Source: Polaromonas sp047303325 (GTDB taxonomy: Bacteria; Pseudomonadota; Gammaproteobacteria; Burkholderiales; Burkholderiaceae_C). Taken from it: 64,000 nt of DNA. Location of the stretch: positions 1-64,000 of the forward strand of contig NZ_JBKBEX010000015.1 in the NCBI RefSeq assembly GCF_047303325.1, read 5' to 3'. Both the position numbers and the translations under genes were made by a program. Positions 1 through 7,564 of this stretch are shown here, in pieces (positions within the stretch are counted from its first letter, which is position 1; each line of letters opens with the position of its first letter). The notes beneath the pieces were generated by a model. It was not told the DNA's origin. It worked only from the letters and a program-made list of their open reading frames with translations, and did no database searches.

Positions 1-60
1 CTTTTGGGTACTTTTCTTTGGCGAAGCAAAGAAAAGTGCCTCGCCCGCCGGGGCGAGACC
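1..60. repeat. Composite intergenic inverted repeat, possible terminator
   Basis: Two adjacent hairpins are visible. CTTTTCTTTG at 11-20 pairs with CAAAGAAAAG at 27-36, and CTCGCCC at 40-46 pairs with GGGCGAG at 51-57. The pair sits about 75 bp beyond the stop codon of the ABC importer operon read on the minus strand, so it could end that transcript. I recall similar paired palindromes as intergenic repeats in Burkholderiales, but that is memory and not checked. Positions 61-133 hold no gene that I can see. Confidence 0.5.
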
Positions 61-133
61 CGGCCAGCTGAACTAAGCAGAGGAAGGAGGAGGGTGAGGA
101 GGAAGAGCGCGCAAGGCCGGAGCAAGACCCGGC

Positions 134-901
134 CTAATGCGACCCCCGGTGAGCCCACCCAGTAGTATGTTTCTCAACATAACTAAAAAGCTCATACATC
201 GCCATCGCCATCGCCCCAATCACCACCAAGCCCGCAAAAGCCAACGCCAGCCGCTGCTGCGACCCGGCACTTTGCATGAGGTAGCCGATGCCAGAATCGC
301 CGGCCGTCATCTCAGCCAGAACGGTGCCGACGAAAGCCAGGGTGATAGAGACCTTGAGCGAAGCAAAAAAGTAAGGCATGGAGCGCGGCAGGCCGACCTT
401 GACGAGTACGTCCCAGCGTTTGGCGCCCAGCACGCGCAACACGTCTTCGAGTTCGGGCTCCAGTGTGGCCAGGCCCGTGGCCATGTTGACGGTGATGGGG
501 AAAAACGAGATCAGGAAGGCGGTGAGAATGCCGGGCCCTATGCCTATGCCGAACCAGACGATGAGGATGGGGACAATCGCGGCTTTGGGCACGGCGTTAA
601 AGGCCACCAGCAGCGGATACACCGCCGCATAGGCCAGGCGCGAGGAGCCGACCAGAAAGCCCAGCAGCACGCCGACGATGATGGACAGGCCGAAACCGAC
701 CAGGGTGACCCAGAAGGTTTTCCAGGCGGCTTCGGCGATCGGCGTGGCGAACTCGGTCATGGCCTGGGCGATTGCCAGCGGCGCGGGAAAAATGAATTCG
801 GGCACCGAGAAGGCGCTGCACGCCACTTGCCACAGCAACACCACGACCACCAGCAGCACCCAGGGCGCCCAGCGTTCCAGCTGTTTGTTGTTCATGGTCA
901 T
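134..901 (-). CDS. ABC transporter permease, SsuC/TauC family
   Basis: This 255-residue inner-membrane permease belongs to the BPD_transp_1 group that imports sulfonates, taurine, nitrate or thiamine-precursor-like molecules. It is strongly hydrophobic, with about six membrane helices starting near residue 13. The cytoplasmic loop around residues 140-170, with the EPELEDVLRVLGA stretch, is the usual EAA-type contact for the ATPase. Its ATG overlaps the stop of the upstream ATPase gene by 4 nt (ATGA), so the two are translationally coupled. It is the last gene of a binding protein-ATPase-permease operon. The family is clear; the substrate cannot be read from the sequence. Confidence 0.9.
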   Translation of the reverse strand: MTMNNKQLERWAPWVLLVVVVLLWQVACSAFSVPEFIFPAPLAIAQAMTEFATPIAEAAWKTFWVTLVGFGLSIIVGVLLGFLVGSSRLAYAAVYPLLVAFNAVPKAAIVPILIVWFGIGIGPGILTAFLISFFPITVNMATGLATLEPELEDVLRVLGAKRWDVLVKVGLPRSMPYFFASLKVSITLAFVGTVLAEMTAGDSGIGYLMQSAGSQQRLALAFAGLVVIGAMAMAMYELFSYVEKHTTGWAHRGSH

Positions 902-1719
902 GGCGCGGCCCCGCCGCGCACCGCGCCTATGTGGCCGCGCAGCTCGTGCACGATGTCGCTGAATTTGCTGGTGTAGGTCACTTCCAGGTCGCGCGGGCGC
1001 GGCAGGTCGATTTCGCGCCTGACGACAAAGCGCCCCGGGCTTTTGCTCATCACGTACACCGTGTCGGCCAGGAACACCGATTCGCGCAAATCATGCGTGA
1101 CCAGGATCACGTTAAAGCGCTGCTCGGTCCAGAGGTCGCGCAGTATGCACCAGAGCTCCTCGCGCGTGAAGGCGTCCAGCGCGCCGAAGGGTTCGTCGAG
1201 CAGCAGCATCTTGGGCTCGTGGATCAGCGCACGGCAAATGCTTGCGCGCTGCTGCATGCCGCCAGAGAGTTGCCAGGGGAATTTGTCTTCATAACCGGCA
1301 AGGCCGACCTTTTGCAGCAGGCGGCGCGCGCGTTCTTCGAACTCTTTTCGTTTGGCCTTGAACTGGCTGCGGTAAGGTTCAACGATCTCCAGTGGCAGCA
1401 GCACATTGCCGACCGTGGTGCGCCAGGGCAACAGCGAGGGCGCCTGGAAGGCCATACCTGAAATTTTCAGCGGCCCGGTCACGGGCCGGCCATCGATCAG
1501 GATCTGCCCGGACGAAGGCATCTTGAGGCCCGTGGCCAGCTTCATGAAAGTGGACTTGCCGCAGCCCGAAGGCCCGACGATGGCGATGAATTCGCCCTGC
1601 CGCACCTGCAGGTCTATGGCCTCGACGGAAAATTGTTTGCGTGCGAGCAGCTCGTCGTTATAGGCGAGCCAGACATCCCGAAAGTCAACGAAATGGCTGT
1701 CAGTGGTAGCCAGGGACAT
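898..1719 (-). CDS. ABC transporter ATP-binding protein, SsuB/TauB family
   Basis: This 273-residue ATPase powers the importer encoded on either side. Walker A is GPSGCGKST at about residues 49-57. The Q-loop follows as AFQAPSLLPW near 90-99. The signature is LSGGMQQR at 151-158, Walker B is MLLLDEP at 171-177, and the switch His lies in LVTHD further on. The overall length and the LLPWRTTVGNV segment are typical of nitrate/sulfonate/taurine importers. It starts 8 nt after the binding-protein gene and overlaps the permease gene by 4 nt, so the three genes form one operon. Confidence 0.93.
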   Translation of the reverse strand: MSLATTDSHFVDFRDVWLAYNDELLARKQFSVEAIDLQVRQGEFIAIVGPSGCGKSTFMKLATGLKMPSSGQILIDGRPVTGPLKISGMAFQAPSLLPWRTTVGNVLLPLEIVEPYRSQFKAKRKEFEERARRLLQKVGLAGYEDKFPWQLSGGMQQRASICRALIHEPKMLLLDEPFGALDAFTREELWCILRDLWTEQRFNVILVTHDLRESVFLADTVYVMSKSPGRFVVRREIDLPRPRDLEVTYTSKFSDIVHELRGHIGAVRGGAAP

Positions 1720-1727
1720 GTTTGTTC

Positions 1728-2777
1728 TTATTTCTTCGGGACCGGCAGTACATTGAGTTCAGCCGCCGTAGGCAGGAAGCTGCCGTTCCACACCAAAGCG
1801 GGGTCGACGCGGGTCTTGGTGCCAAAAGCGTCGGACACCTGCGAGGCCATCAGCGTCAGGCGTGGGGCTTTCACCTGGCCGAAGCCTTCGGCGCGCGCGT
1901 CGGGGCTGTTGACCACGGTGTCTATGGCCAGGCGCAGGCGGCGCACTTCCAGCGGCACGTTGATGATGCCGTCGCGCGCCTTGACAAATTCAATCGCGGC
2001 GGCCGGATCGGCCACCACGTCTTTCACGCCCTTGGTGAAGGCCTGCAGGAAAGCCTTGATGGCGGCCGGGTTCTCTTTGATGAGCTTGGGCGAGGCGATC
2101 ACTACATTGCCGTAGTGCTTCACGCCGAAGTCGGCATAGGGCAGGACCACCACGTCCTCGGCCTTGACGCCGCGCGCCTCGAGATTGAGCAGCGAGGTGA
2201 AGGTAAAGCCGGTGATGGCGTCCACCTCGCCGCGCGCCAGCATGGTTTCGCGCAGCGGCGGGTCCATGGTGACCCACTGGAAGCCGGTGATCTTGTTGGC
2301 CTTGGCAAACACCGGGAAGGCGCGGCGGCCGGCGTCGAACACCGGCGCGCCCATTTTTTTGCCGTTGAGGTCGGCCGGTGTCTTGATGCCCGACTTCTTG
2401 AGCGCCATGACCGAGGCCGGCGTGTTGTTGTAGACCATCATCACCGCCACCGGCTTGTTGGGCGCGTCGGGGTTGTTGGCATGGAATTCCATGACAGAAG
2501 CCAGGTCGGCAAAACCCATGTCGTAGGTGCCTGAGGCCACACGGGTGACCGCGCCGCCCGAGCCGTTGCCGGCGTCCACCGTGACGTCCAGCTTGTTGGC
2601 CTTGAAGTAGCCCTTGGCCACCGGTGTGAGGAAGAGCGCGGAAGGGCCTTCAAAACGCCAGTCGAGCTGGAATTTGATGGGGGTGTTCTGCGCATGCGCG
2701 CCCAAGGCCGTCAGGGCAAGCACGGCCCCGGTCATCAGGGCGGCCAGGCGGGGGAGGGCAAAAGCGCGGTTTTTCAT
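1728..2777 (-). CDS. ABC transporter periplasmic binding protein, NMT1/SsuA-like
   Basis: This is the substrate-binding protein of the adjacent ABC importer, about 349 residues. I chose the ATG ending at 2777 because it opens a normal Sec signal peptide (MKNRAFALPRLAALM, then a hydrophobic run ending AHAQ). The same frame can be read back to a TTG at 2993, but those extra 72 residues look unlike a secretory protein. The mature part opens with a KFQLDWRFEGPSALFL stretch like NMT1/THI5 and SsuA proteins that bind thiamine precursors, nitrate, sulfonates or similar molecules. The ligand is not predictable. It is the first gene of the three-gene operon. Confidence 0.85.
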   Translation of the reverse strand: MKNRAFALPRLAALMTGAVLALTALGAHAQNTPIKFQLDWRFEGPSALFLTPVAKGYFKANKLDVTVDAGNGSGGAVTRVASGTYDMGFADLASVMEFHANNPDAPNKPVAVMMVYNNTPASVMALKKSGIKTPADLNGKKMGAPVFDAGRRAFPVFAKANKITGFQWVTMDPPLRETMLARGEVDAITGFTFTSLLNLEARGVKAEDVVVLPYADFGVKHYGNVVIASPKLIKENPAAIKAFLQAFTKGVKDVVADPAAAIEFVKARDGIINVPLEVRRLRLAIDTVVNSPDARAEGFGQVKAPRLTLMASQVSDAFGTKTRVDPALVWNGSFLPTAAELNVLPVPKK

Positions 2778-3268
2778 ATCGGAAAGTTTCTTGTTGGTGG
2801 CGGAAGGGGGCGGCAGGCGGACTCCGTGGAAGAGGCTGCGGCCGTGAAGCGAGGCAAACCCCAAAACGATACAGCAAAAACAATGCCTGTCGTGCCTGCG
2901 GAGTAGAACTTTGGCTTTGCCGCAAGGGTTGCCGTGCAGTCCTTCAGCTAGCGGGGCTTGACAGGCCGGTGGTGCGTATTGGCGAAAGCGCAACAGATAG
3001 CCCGTTCAAGCGCTGTCAATGCTGGCAGCTTGTAATTACTCACAGGCCGGATTCCGCGGATGGCTACGGCCTCGCGTTGGCCTTGCCGGATTTCTGCTCA
3101 ACAAGCCTGCCGGTCGCCGGGATTGCCCGGAGTGCCGCAGGCTTGCCTGCTTAAAAGAAGGCCTGTCTCCAGGCGAGCAAGGACAAGGGGGATGACAGCC
3201 TGGCGTTACAGCTGATTACGTTTGGCCCCGGCAGGCGGGATCGCATGTGCGGGCACTGCCAGCTTTTA

Positions 3269-3286
3269 CCTGTCAGTCCTGACAGG
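3269..3286. promoter_or_regulatory. Perfect 8-bp dyad, candidate operator
   Basis: CCTGTCAG at 3269-3276 and CTGACAGG at 3279-3286 are exact reverse complements separated by TC. The dyad lies about 20 bp upstream of the -35 element at 3307, a common place for an activator site. No regulator gene sits next to it, so the binding protein is unknown. Confidence 0.45.
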
Positions 3287-3306
3287 AAAGGACCCGCAAA
3301 CAGACT

Positions 3307-3336
3307 TTGACTATTTTCGCGGCTCGTCCATAGAGT
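3307..3336 (+). promoter_or_regulatory. Candidate sigma70 promoter for the binding protein-cytochrome cassette
   Basis: TTGACT at 3307-3312 is a good -35 element. ATAGAG at 3330-3335 follows at 17 bp, or TAGAGT at 18 bp. The start codon of the first cassette gene is at 3448, leaving a leader of about 105 nt. Confidence 0.45.
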
Positions 3337-3447
3337 GCATTGCGTGAGAGGGATTAAGCCGCAAGGCCGTACGGCTCCCAGGCCATGACAAAGCCTTGGG
3401 GTGGCGGCCGAAGCGATCTAACAACGATGCATTCAGACAGGGATTTC

Positions 3448-4329
3448 ATGAAAACGCCTTATTCGCAGCTGCGCCGCCAGATGTTGTCAATCCTGGGCCT
3501 GGGCGCCCTGACAGGGGGGATGGGTGGGGCAGGCAGCGCCTGGGCCCAGGCCGCGGCAGCCGGCAAAAAACCGGCCGCAGGGCCGGCAGGGGCCAATTGG
3601 CGTTTTCTGATCAATGAAGCCGTGGGAGGCGACACCAACTCCTTTGTGCTGACCAACCGCTACCGGCCTGTTGCCGATTTCATCACTGCCCAGCTCAAGG
3701 GCCGGCCCATCGTGGTGGAGCCCATGGTCGACATCAAGCGCTTCATGGCGGTGGCCCAGGGCGCCAGCAAGCCTGAGTTTGTCTTCGGCAAGTCCGTCAA
3801 CCAGCTGGCCAAGCTGGTGCGCGACAACGGCTACCAGCCGGTGGTGCGGCGCGCCGATCCCTACAAGGCGGCCTTTATCGTGGCCAAGGAGTCCCCGATC
3901 AAAACCCTCACGGATGCGGCGGATGCCAAGGTCATCATGCCCGACGAGTTCGCTGCTACCAGCGCGGTGGCCCTGGCGGAACTGCGGCGGCAAAAACTCA
4001 GCCAGATCCGGGTGACGCACGTGCGCTTCCAGGAGGAAGTCGCGCAGTTCGTGAAGTCCGGAATGGGCCAGATTGGCGTGGTCAATCCCACCATCGCCAA
4101 AAAATGGGTGGAAGACGGCGGGCGCGTGGTGGCTGAAACGCAGCCGGTGGTGAACTGGTCGATTCTTGCCGGTCCCGGCGTGGCCGCGGACATGGTGCAG
4201 CAGCTGCGCGATGCGTTGCTGGCGACCAATCCCGAAAGCACCGCCGTCATGACATCGATGGGCGTGAAGGCCTGGGCTAAAGCCGAAAGAAAGGACTACC
4301 TGGATTTGTTGGACTACACGAGGGAGTAA
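3448..4329 (+). CDS. PhnD-like periplasmic substrate-binding protein (first paralogue)
   Basis: The 293-residue product looks like the phosphate/phosphite/phosphonate-type binding proteins (PhnD family). I start it at ATG 3448, after AGGGA, because this opens an export signal LRRQMLSILGLGAL ending near SAWAQ; the RR pair hints at Tat export. The mature protein contains FGKSVNQLAKLVRDNGYQP and ADPYKAAFIVAKESPI, also found almost unchanged in the gene at 5409-6281, so the two are clear paralogues. No PhnC/PhnE-type ATPase or permease is adjacent. It is followed after 3 nt by a c-type cytochrome gene. It may be a sensor or electron-transfer partner rather than a transport protein; that is inference. 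Confidence 0.8.
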   Translation: MKTPYSQLRRQMLSILGLGALTGGMGGAGSAWAQAAAAGKKPAAGPAGANWRFLINEAVGGDTNSFVLTNRYRPVADFITAQLKGRPIVVEPMVDIKRFMAVAQGASKPEFVFGKSVNQLAKLVRDNGYQPVVRRADPYKAAFIVAKESPIKTLTDAADAKVIMPDEFAATSAVALAELRRQKLSQIRVTHVRFQEEVAQFVKSGMGQIGVVNPTIAKKWVEDGGRVVAETQPVVNWSILAGPGVAADMVQQLRDALLATNPESTAVMTSMGVKAWAKAERKDYLDLLDYTRE

Positions 4330-4332
4330 AAA

Positions 4333-5412
4333 ATGGACGTGTTGATTCGAACGAAGCTGCTGTCGCCGTCTGCATGGCGAGCCGGGTTGCTGGCCGCCGT
4401 TCTGGCGCTTTCCTGCGGCGCGCAAGCCCAGGAAAAAAGGGCGGTGCCGCCCAACATCGAGCAAGCCGCGGCGGAAATCGCCGCGGAGCTCGCGCGCAAT
4501 TGTCCCCTGGCGCCGGCCGGCGATGTCGGCGCTTACAACCAGTGCCGGCAAGCTTTGTTCGGCCCCAGCCAGCTGCGCGCGCACGTGGCGCCCATCGTGC
4601 TGTGGGGCCGGCAGAGCAAAAAAGAGAACGCCACGCTGCGCCAGACCAACCTCACGCAGTTCGCGCCGGACGCCTGGACCGGCATGTATGCGCCGCTCTT
4701 CATGTTCAACGGCCGGCATACCGTGGAATGGGTGGCCGACGAGAAGATGTTCCTGGTACGGCTGGAAGCGGCCTTTCGCAACCGCCTGCCGCCGGGCCAG
4801 TTTCCCTACCCGTTCTGGCACGACGAGGCCAAGTGGTCCATGTACGAGAACGCCCGCAGCATGATGCTGTGGATGAGTCCCGAGACGGCCACCATCAAGG
4901 TGGCGCAGTTCACCGACGTGGCGCCCACACCGCTGTTGCAGCCCGTGGTGGCGGTGCAGCACGAGAAATACCAGGGGCCCTGGCTGTGGACCGACGAAAA
5001 AGGCCACACCCAGCCGGCGGTGACCCTGTTCGACGGCCTGTACCGGCCCGAAAACCCGTATCTGGGCAGCGTGGACAAGCGCTACCGGGACCTGGCGGCG
5101 CAGATGCGCGAGTCGCAGTGCGTGAACTGCCATGTGCCCAACAACCCCGACAAGATGAGCCGCCTGGTGCTGCTGTCGACGCCCGCGCATGCCGCGGCCG
5201 AAGTGGACCGCTTGATCAAGGCCGTGCGGGAGGACCGCATGCCCATGGACGAGTTCAGGCTGAGCTACGCCCTTTCCGAAGACAACAAAAAATGGCTGCT
5301 TGAGAGTGCGCTGGCATTCAAGGCAAGCCTGACCGCTGCCAGGCAATGGGAGGACGAGGCAGCAAAGAAGACTGTGCAATCCGCAATCAACCCTTCAAAG
5401 GTGATCAAATGA
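4333..5412 (+). CDS. Secreted monohaem c-type cytochrome of unrecognised family
   Basis: The 359-residue protein begins with a Sec signal peptide (hydrophobic run at about residues 17-29, cleavage near GAQAQ). One haem-c site, CVNCH, is at residues 263-267. Residues 60-250, rich in Trp, Phe and Tyr, do not resemble a common cytochrome c fold that I know. Met residues after the haem site (NPDKMSRL and DRMPMDEF) are possible axial ligands. GGGAG precedes the start, and the stop overlaps the next start by 4 nt, so it is co-translated with two PhnD-like binding proteins. The haem attachment is firm. Function is unknown; periplasmic electron transfer is the natural guess. Confidence 0.75.
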   Translation: MDVLIRTKLLSPSAWRAGLLAAVLALSCGAQAQEKRAVPPNIEQAAAEIAAELARNCPLAPAGDVGAYNQCRQALFGPSQLRAHVAPIVLWGRQSKKENATLRQTNLTQFAPDAWTGMYAPLFMFNGRHTVEWVADEKMFLVRLEAAFRNRLPPGQFPYPFWHDEAKWSMYENARSMMLWMSPETATIKVAQFTDVAPTPLLQPVVAVQHEKYQGPWLWTDEKGHTQPAVTLFDGLYRPENPYLGSVDKRYRDLAAQMRESQCVNCHVPNNPDKMSRLVLLSTPAHAAAEVDRLIKAVREDRMPMDEFRLSYALSEDNKKWLLESALAFKASLTAARQWEDEAAKKTVQSAINPSKVIK

Positions 5413-6281
5413 ATACTGCATTGCTGTCACACGTAACCGGTCGCCGCGCGGTTCTTCGCGGCGTGGTGGGTGCCGCCGCGGCCGCCGTGGCCTGGCAGGG
5501 CTTTCCCTCGATCAGCTGGAGCCAGCAGCAGGCGGGTAGTGCGGAGCGCTGGCGGCTGCTGATCAACGAGGCGGTCACGGCGGACCTCAGCATTTCCATG
5601 CTGGCCCTGCGCTACCGGGGCTGGGCCGATTACCTGGGCGGGCAGATCCGCAGCAAGCAGGTGGTGGTCGACCCTGTCATCGACATCCAGAATTTCGTGC
5701 GGCAGGCATCGTCGGACCAGAAACCGCTGATCATTTTCGGGAAATCCGTCAACCAGCTGTCCAAGCTGGTTCGCGATGGAGGCTACCAGCCCCTGGTGCG
5801 CCGGCCCGAGCCCTACAAGGCGGCGTTTATCGTGAACAACAATTCGCCCATCAACAGCATCAGCCAGCTCAGCGGCAAAAAAATCCTGATGCCGGATGAG
5901 TCTTCCGCCACGGTAGCGGTCGCGCGCGCCGAGATCCGCCGCATGAATGTGCGCGAGCCCTATATTTCCTACACGCGCTATCAGGACTCCGTATCGGGCC
6001 AGGTGGCGGCAGGCCTTGCCGAGGTGGGCGCGGTCAATCCGACCATTGCCAGGAAATGGCAGGAAGGCGGCGGCCGCATCATTGGTGAAACTCAGCCTGT
6101 GGTGAACTGGTCGGTGCTGGCTGCTCCCGGCGTGCCGGCCGACATGGTCAGCAAGCTGACGGATTCCCTGCTGGCCATGAACAGCCAGTCGGCCGGCATC
6201 CTCTCCGAGATCGGCGTCAAACAGTGGGTCAAGGCCGACCGCAAGGAATACCTGGCCCTGCTGGACTACACCCACGAGTGA
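5409..6281 (+). CDS. PhnD-like periplasmic substrate-binding protein (second paralogue), Tat-type signal
   Basis: This 290-residue paralogue of the 3448-4329 product starts at ATG 5409, overlapping the cytochrome stop by 4 nt, after AAAGGTG. Its N-terminus carries GRRAVLRGVVGAAAAAVAW, a convincing twin-arginine signal. The shared core includes FGKSVNQLSKLVRDGGYQP, EPYKAAFIV, GAVNPTIARKWQEGGGRI and the C-terminal LALLDYTHE. The pair probably arose by duplication and then diverged in the ligand region. The family is clear, the ligand unknown. As with the first copy, no transporter partners are adjacent. Confidence 0.8.
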   Translation: MNTALLSHVTGRRAVLRGVVGAAAAAVAWQGFPSISWSQQQAGSAERWRLLINEAVTADLSISMLALRYRGWADYLGGQIRSKQVVVDPVIDIQNFVRQASSDQKPLIIFGKSVNQLSKLVRDGGYQPLVRRPEPYKAAFIVNNNSPINSISQLSGKKILMPDESSATVAVARAEIRRMNVREPYISYTRYQDSVSGQVAAGLAEVGAVNPTIARKWQEGGGRIIGETQPVVNWSVLAAPGVPADMVSKLTDSLLAMNSQSAGILSEIGVKQWVKADRKEYLALLDYTHE

Positions 6282-6317
6282 GGTGAGCCGGCGGGCTTAA
6301 GGTCGGCGGCGCTTCGC

Positions 6318-7559
6318 TCAGGCCAGCAGGTCGCGCAGCGTGCGGGCAATCACTTTGGTGGCGCGGCGCAGGTCTTCCAGCTCCAGGCGCTCGTCGGCGC
6401 GCTTGGCGTGTGATTCGAGCACGGTGCGCGGCCCGGCGCCGTAGATCACGCCGGGAATGCCGGCTTCGGCATAGAGGCGCACATCGGTGTACAGCGGCGT
6501 GCCCATGGCCGGGATCTTCTGGCCGAACAGCGCCTCGCCGTGCTTCTGGATGGCCTCGACCAGCGGCCGGTTGCCGGGCAGCGGCCGCATCGAGTTGGCC
6601 AGCAGCAAGCGCTTGATGTCCACCGTGATGCCCTTGCGGCCGGCGGCGGCGTCGGCAATCACTTTGCGGATATTGGCCTCGACCTCGGCCGGGTTCTCTT
6701 CGGGGATCATGCGGCGGTCCAGCTTGAACACCACCTTGCCGGGCACCACATTGGTATTGGTGCCGCCTTCGATGCGGCCCACGTTGAGGTAGGGGTGCTT
6801 GATGCCCTCGACCCTGGACGTGACTTCCTGGTAAAGCGCGTTCTGCGCGTAGAGCGCGTTGAGGATGTGCACCGCGCCCTGCAGCGCATCGACGCCGGTG
6901 TCGGGAATCGCGGCATGCGCCATCTTGCCGTGCACCGTGACTTCCATCTGCAGGCAGCCGTTGTGGGCGGTGACGACCTCGTAAGAAAAACCGGCCGCGA
7001 TCAGCAGGTCGGGTTTTGTGAGGCCTTTTTTCAGCAGCCAGCCCGGGCCCATCTCGCCGCCGAATTCCTCGTCGTAGGTGAAGTGCAGCTCGATCGCGCC
7101 CTTGAGCGGTGCGCCCAGCGCTTCGAGCGCGCGCACCGCGAAGGTGAAGCTGGCGAAATCGCATTTGCTGACGGCGGAGGCGCGGCCGTAGATCTTGCCG
7201 TCCACGATTTCGCCGCCGTAGGGGTCTTTGGTCCAGCCTTCGCCGGGCGGCACCACGTCGCCGTGGGCATTGAGGGCGATGGTTTTCCCTTCACCCTTGC
7301 CGCCATACTGGCGCCGCACGATCAGATTGGTGATGGACTCCATGCCGTAGCCGCGCACTTCGGCTTCGGGCACGGGGTGTTTTTCGGCTTCGAAGCCGAA
7401 GGCCTTGATGAGTTCGGCGGTGCGCTCGGCATGCGGCGCGTTGTTGCCCGGCGGCGTGTCGGTGGGCACGCGTATGAGCTGCTGCAGGAATGCGGTTTCT
7501 TCGTCGAAGTGAGCATCGATCCAGCTGTCGAGCTTTGCGTAGTCTGTGGAGAAGGTCAT
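6318..7559 (-). CDS. M20 family metallohydrolase (ArgE/DapE-type deacylase)
   Basis: The 413-residue product is a cytoplasmic zinc amidohydrolase. It shows the first metal motif LNAHGDVVPPGEGW, the catalytic EE in HFTYDEEFGGEMGPGW, and a lid-domain His in GKMAHAAIPDTG. I start it at ATG 7559, 5 nt after the UraD-AllC fusion gene; the same frame runs further upstream only by overlapping that gene. It is the last gene of the gntR-puuE-uraD/allC operon. The context suggests an N-carbamoyl or ureido compound downstream of allantoate, or ureidoglycine/ureidoglycolate, as substrate. That is inference; the sequence only shows a generic M20 deacylase. Confidence 0.85.
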   Translation of the reverse strand: MTFSTDYAKLDSWIDAHFDEETAFLQQLIRVPTDTPPGNNAPHAERTAELIKAFGFEAEKHPVPEAEVRGYGMESITNLIVRRQYGGKGEGKTIALNAHGDVVPPGEGWTKDPYGGEIVDGKIYGRASAVSKCDFASFTFAVRALEALGAPLKGAIELHFTYDEEFGGEMGPGWLLKKGLTKPDLLIAAGFSYEVVTAHNGCLQMEVTVHGKMAHAAIPDTGVDALQGAVHILNALYAQNALYQEVTSRVEGIKHPYLNVGRIEGGTNTNVVPGKVVFKLDRRMIPEENPAEVEANIRKVIADAAAGRKGITVDIKRLLLANSMRPLPGNRPLVEAIQKHGEALFGQKIPAMGTPLYTDVRLYAEAGIPGVIYGAGPRTVLESHAKRADERLELEDLRRATKVIARTLRDLLA

Positions 7560-7564
7560 TGTGG

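Larger units (their letters stand above)
2778..3447. other. Long intergenic region between divergent transport genes
   Basis: About 670 bp carry no convincing gene. The region separates the minus-strand importer operon from the plus-strand cassette starting at 3448 and must hold both promoters. A recognisable sigma70-like promoter and an 18-bp dyad face the plus-strand cassette and are listed separately. Open frames here lack ribosome-binding sites and protein-like composition. I checked the leader of the minus-strand gene for TPP-riboswitch landmarks and saw none. Confidence 0.6.

Noticed and set aside
2775..2993. 72-residue N-terminal extension of the NMT1-like protein from a TTG
   Set aside because: The internal ATG at 2777 opens a normal signal peptide; the extension is Cys/Arg-rich and unlike secreted proteins.
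2778..3000. TPP riboswitch before the NMT1-like binding protein
   Set aside because: Neither the CTGAGA core nor the other conserved TPP elements appear on the minus strand.
3487..5379. 630-codon open frame on the minus strand
   Set aside because: It lies opposite the PhnD-like and cytochrome genes, has no ribosome-binding site and shows the His/Arg/Gly-rich make-up typical of antisense shadows in GC-rich DNA.
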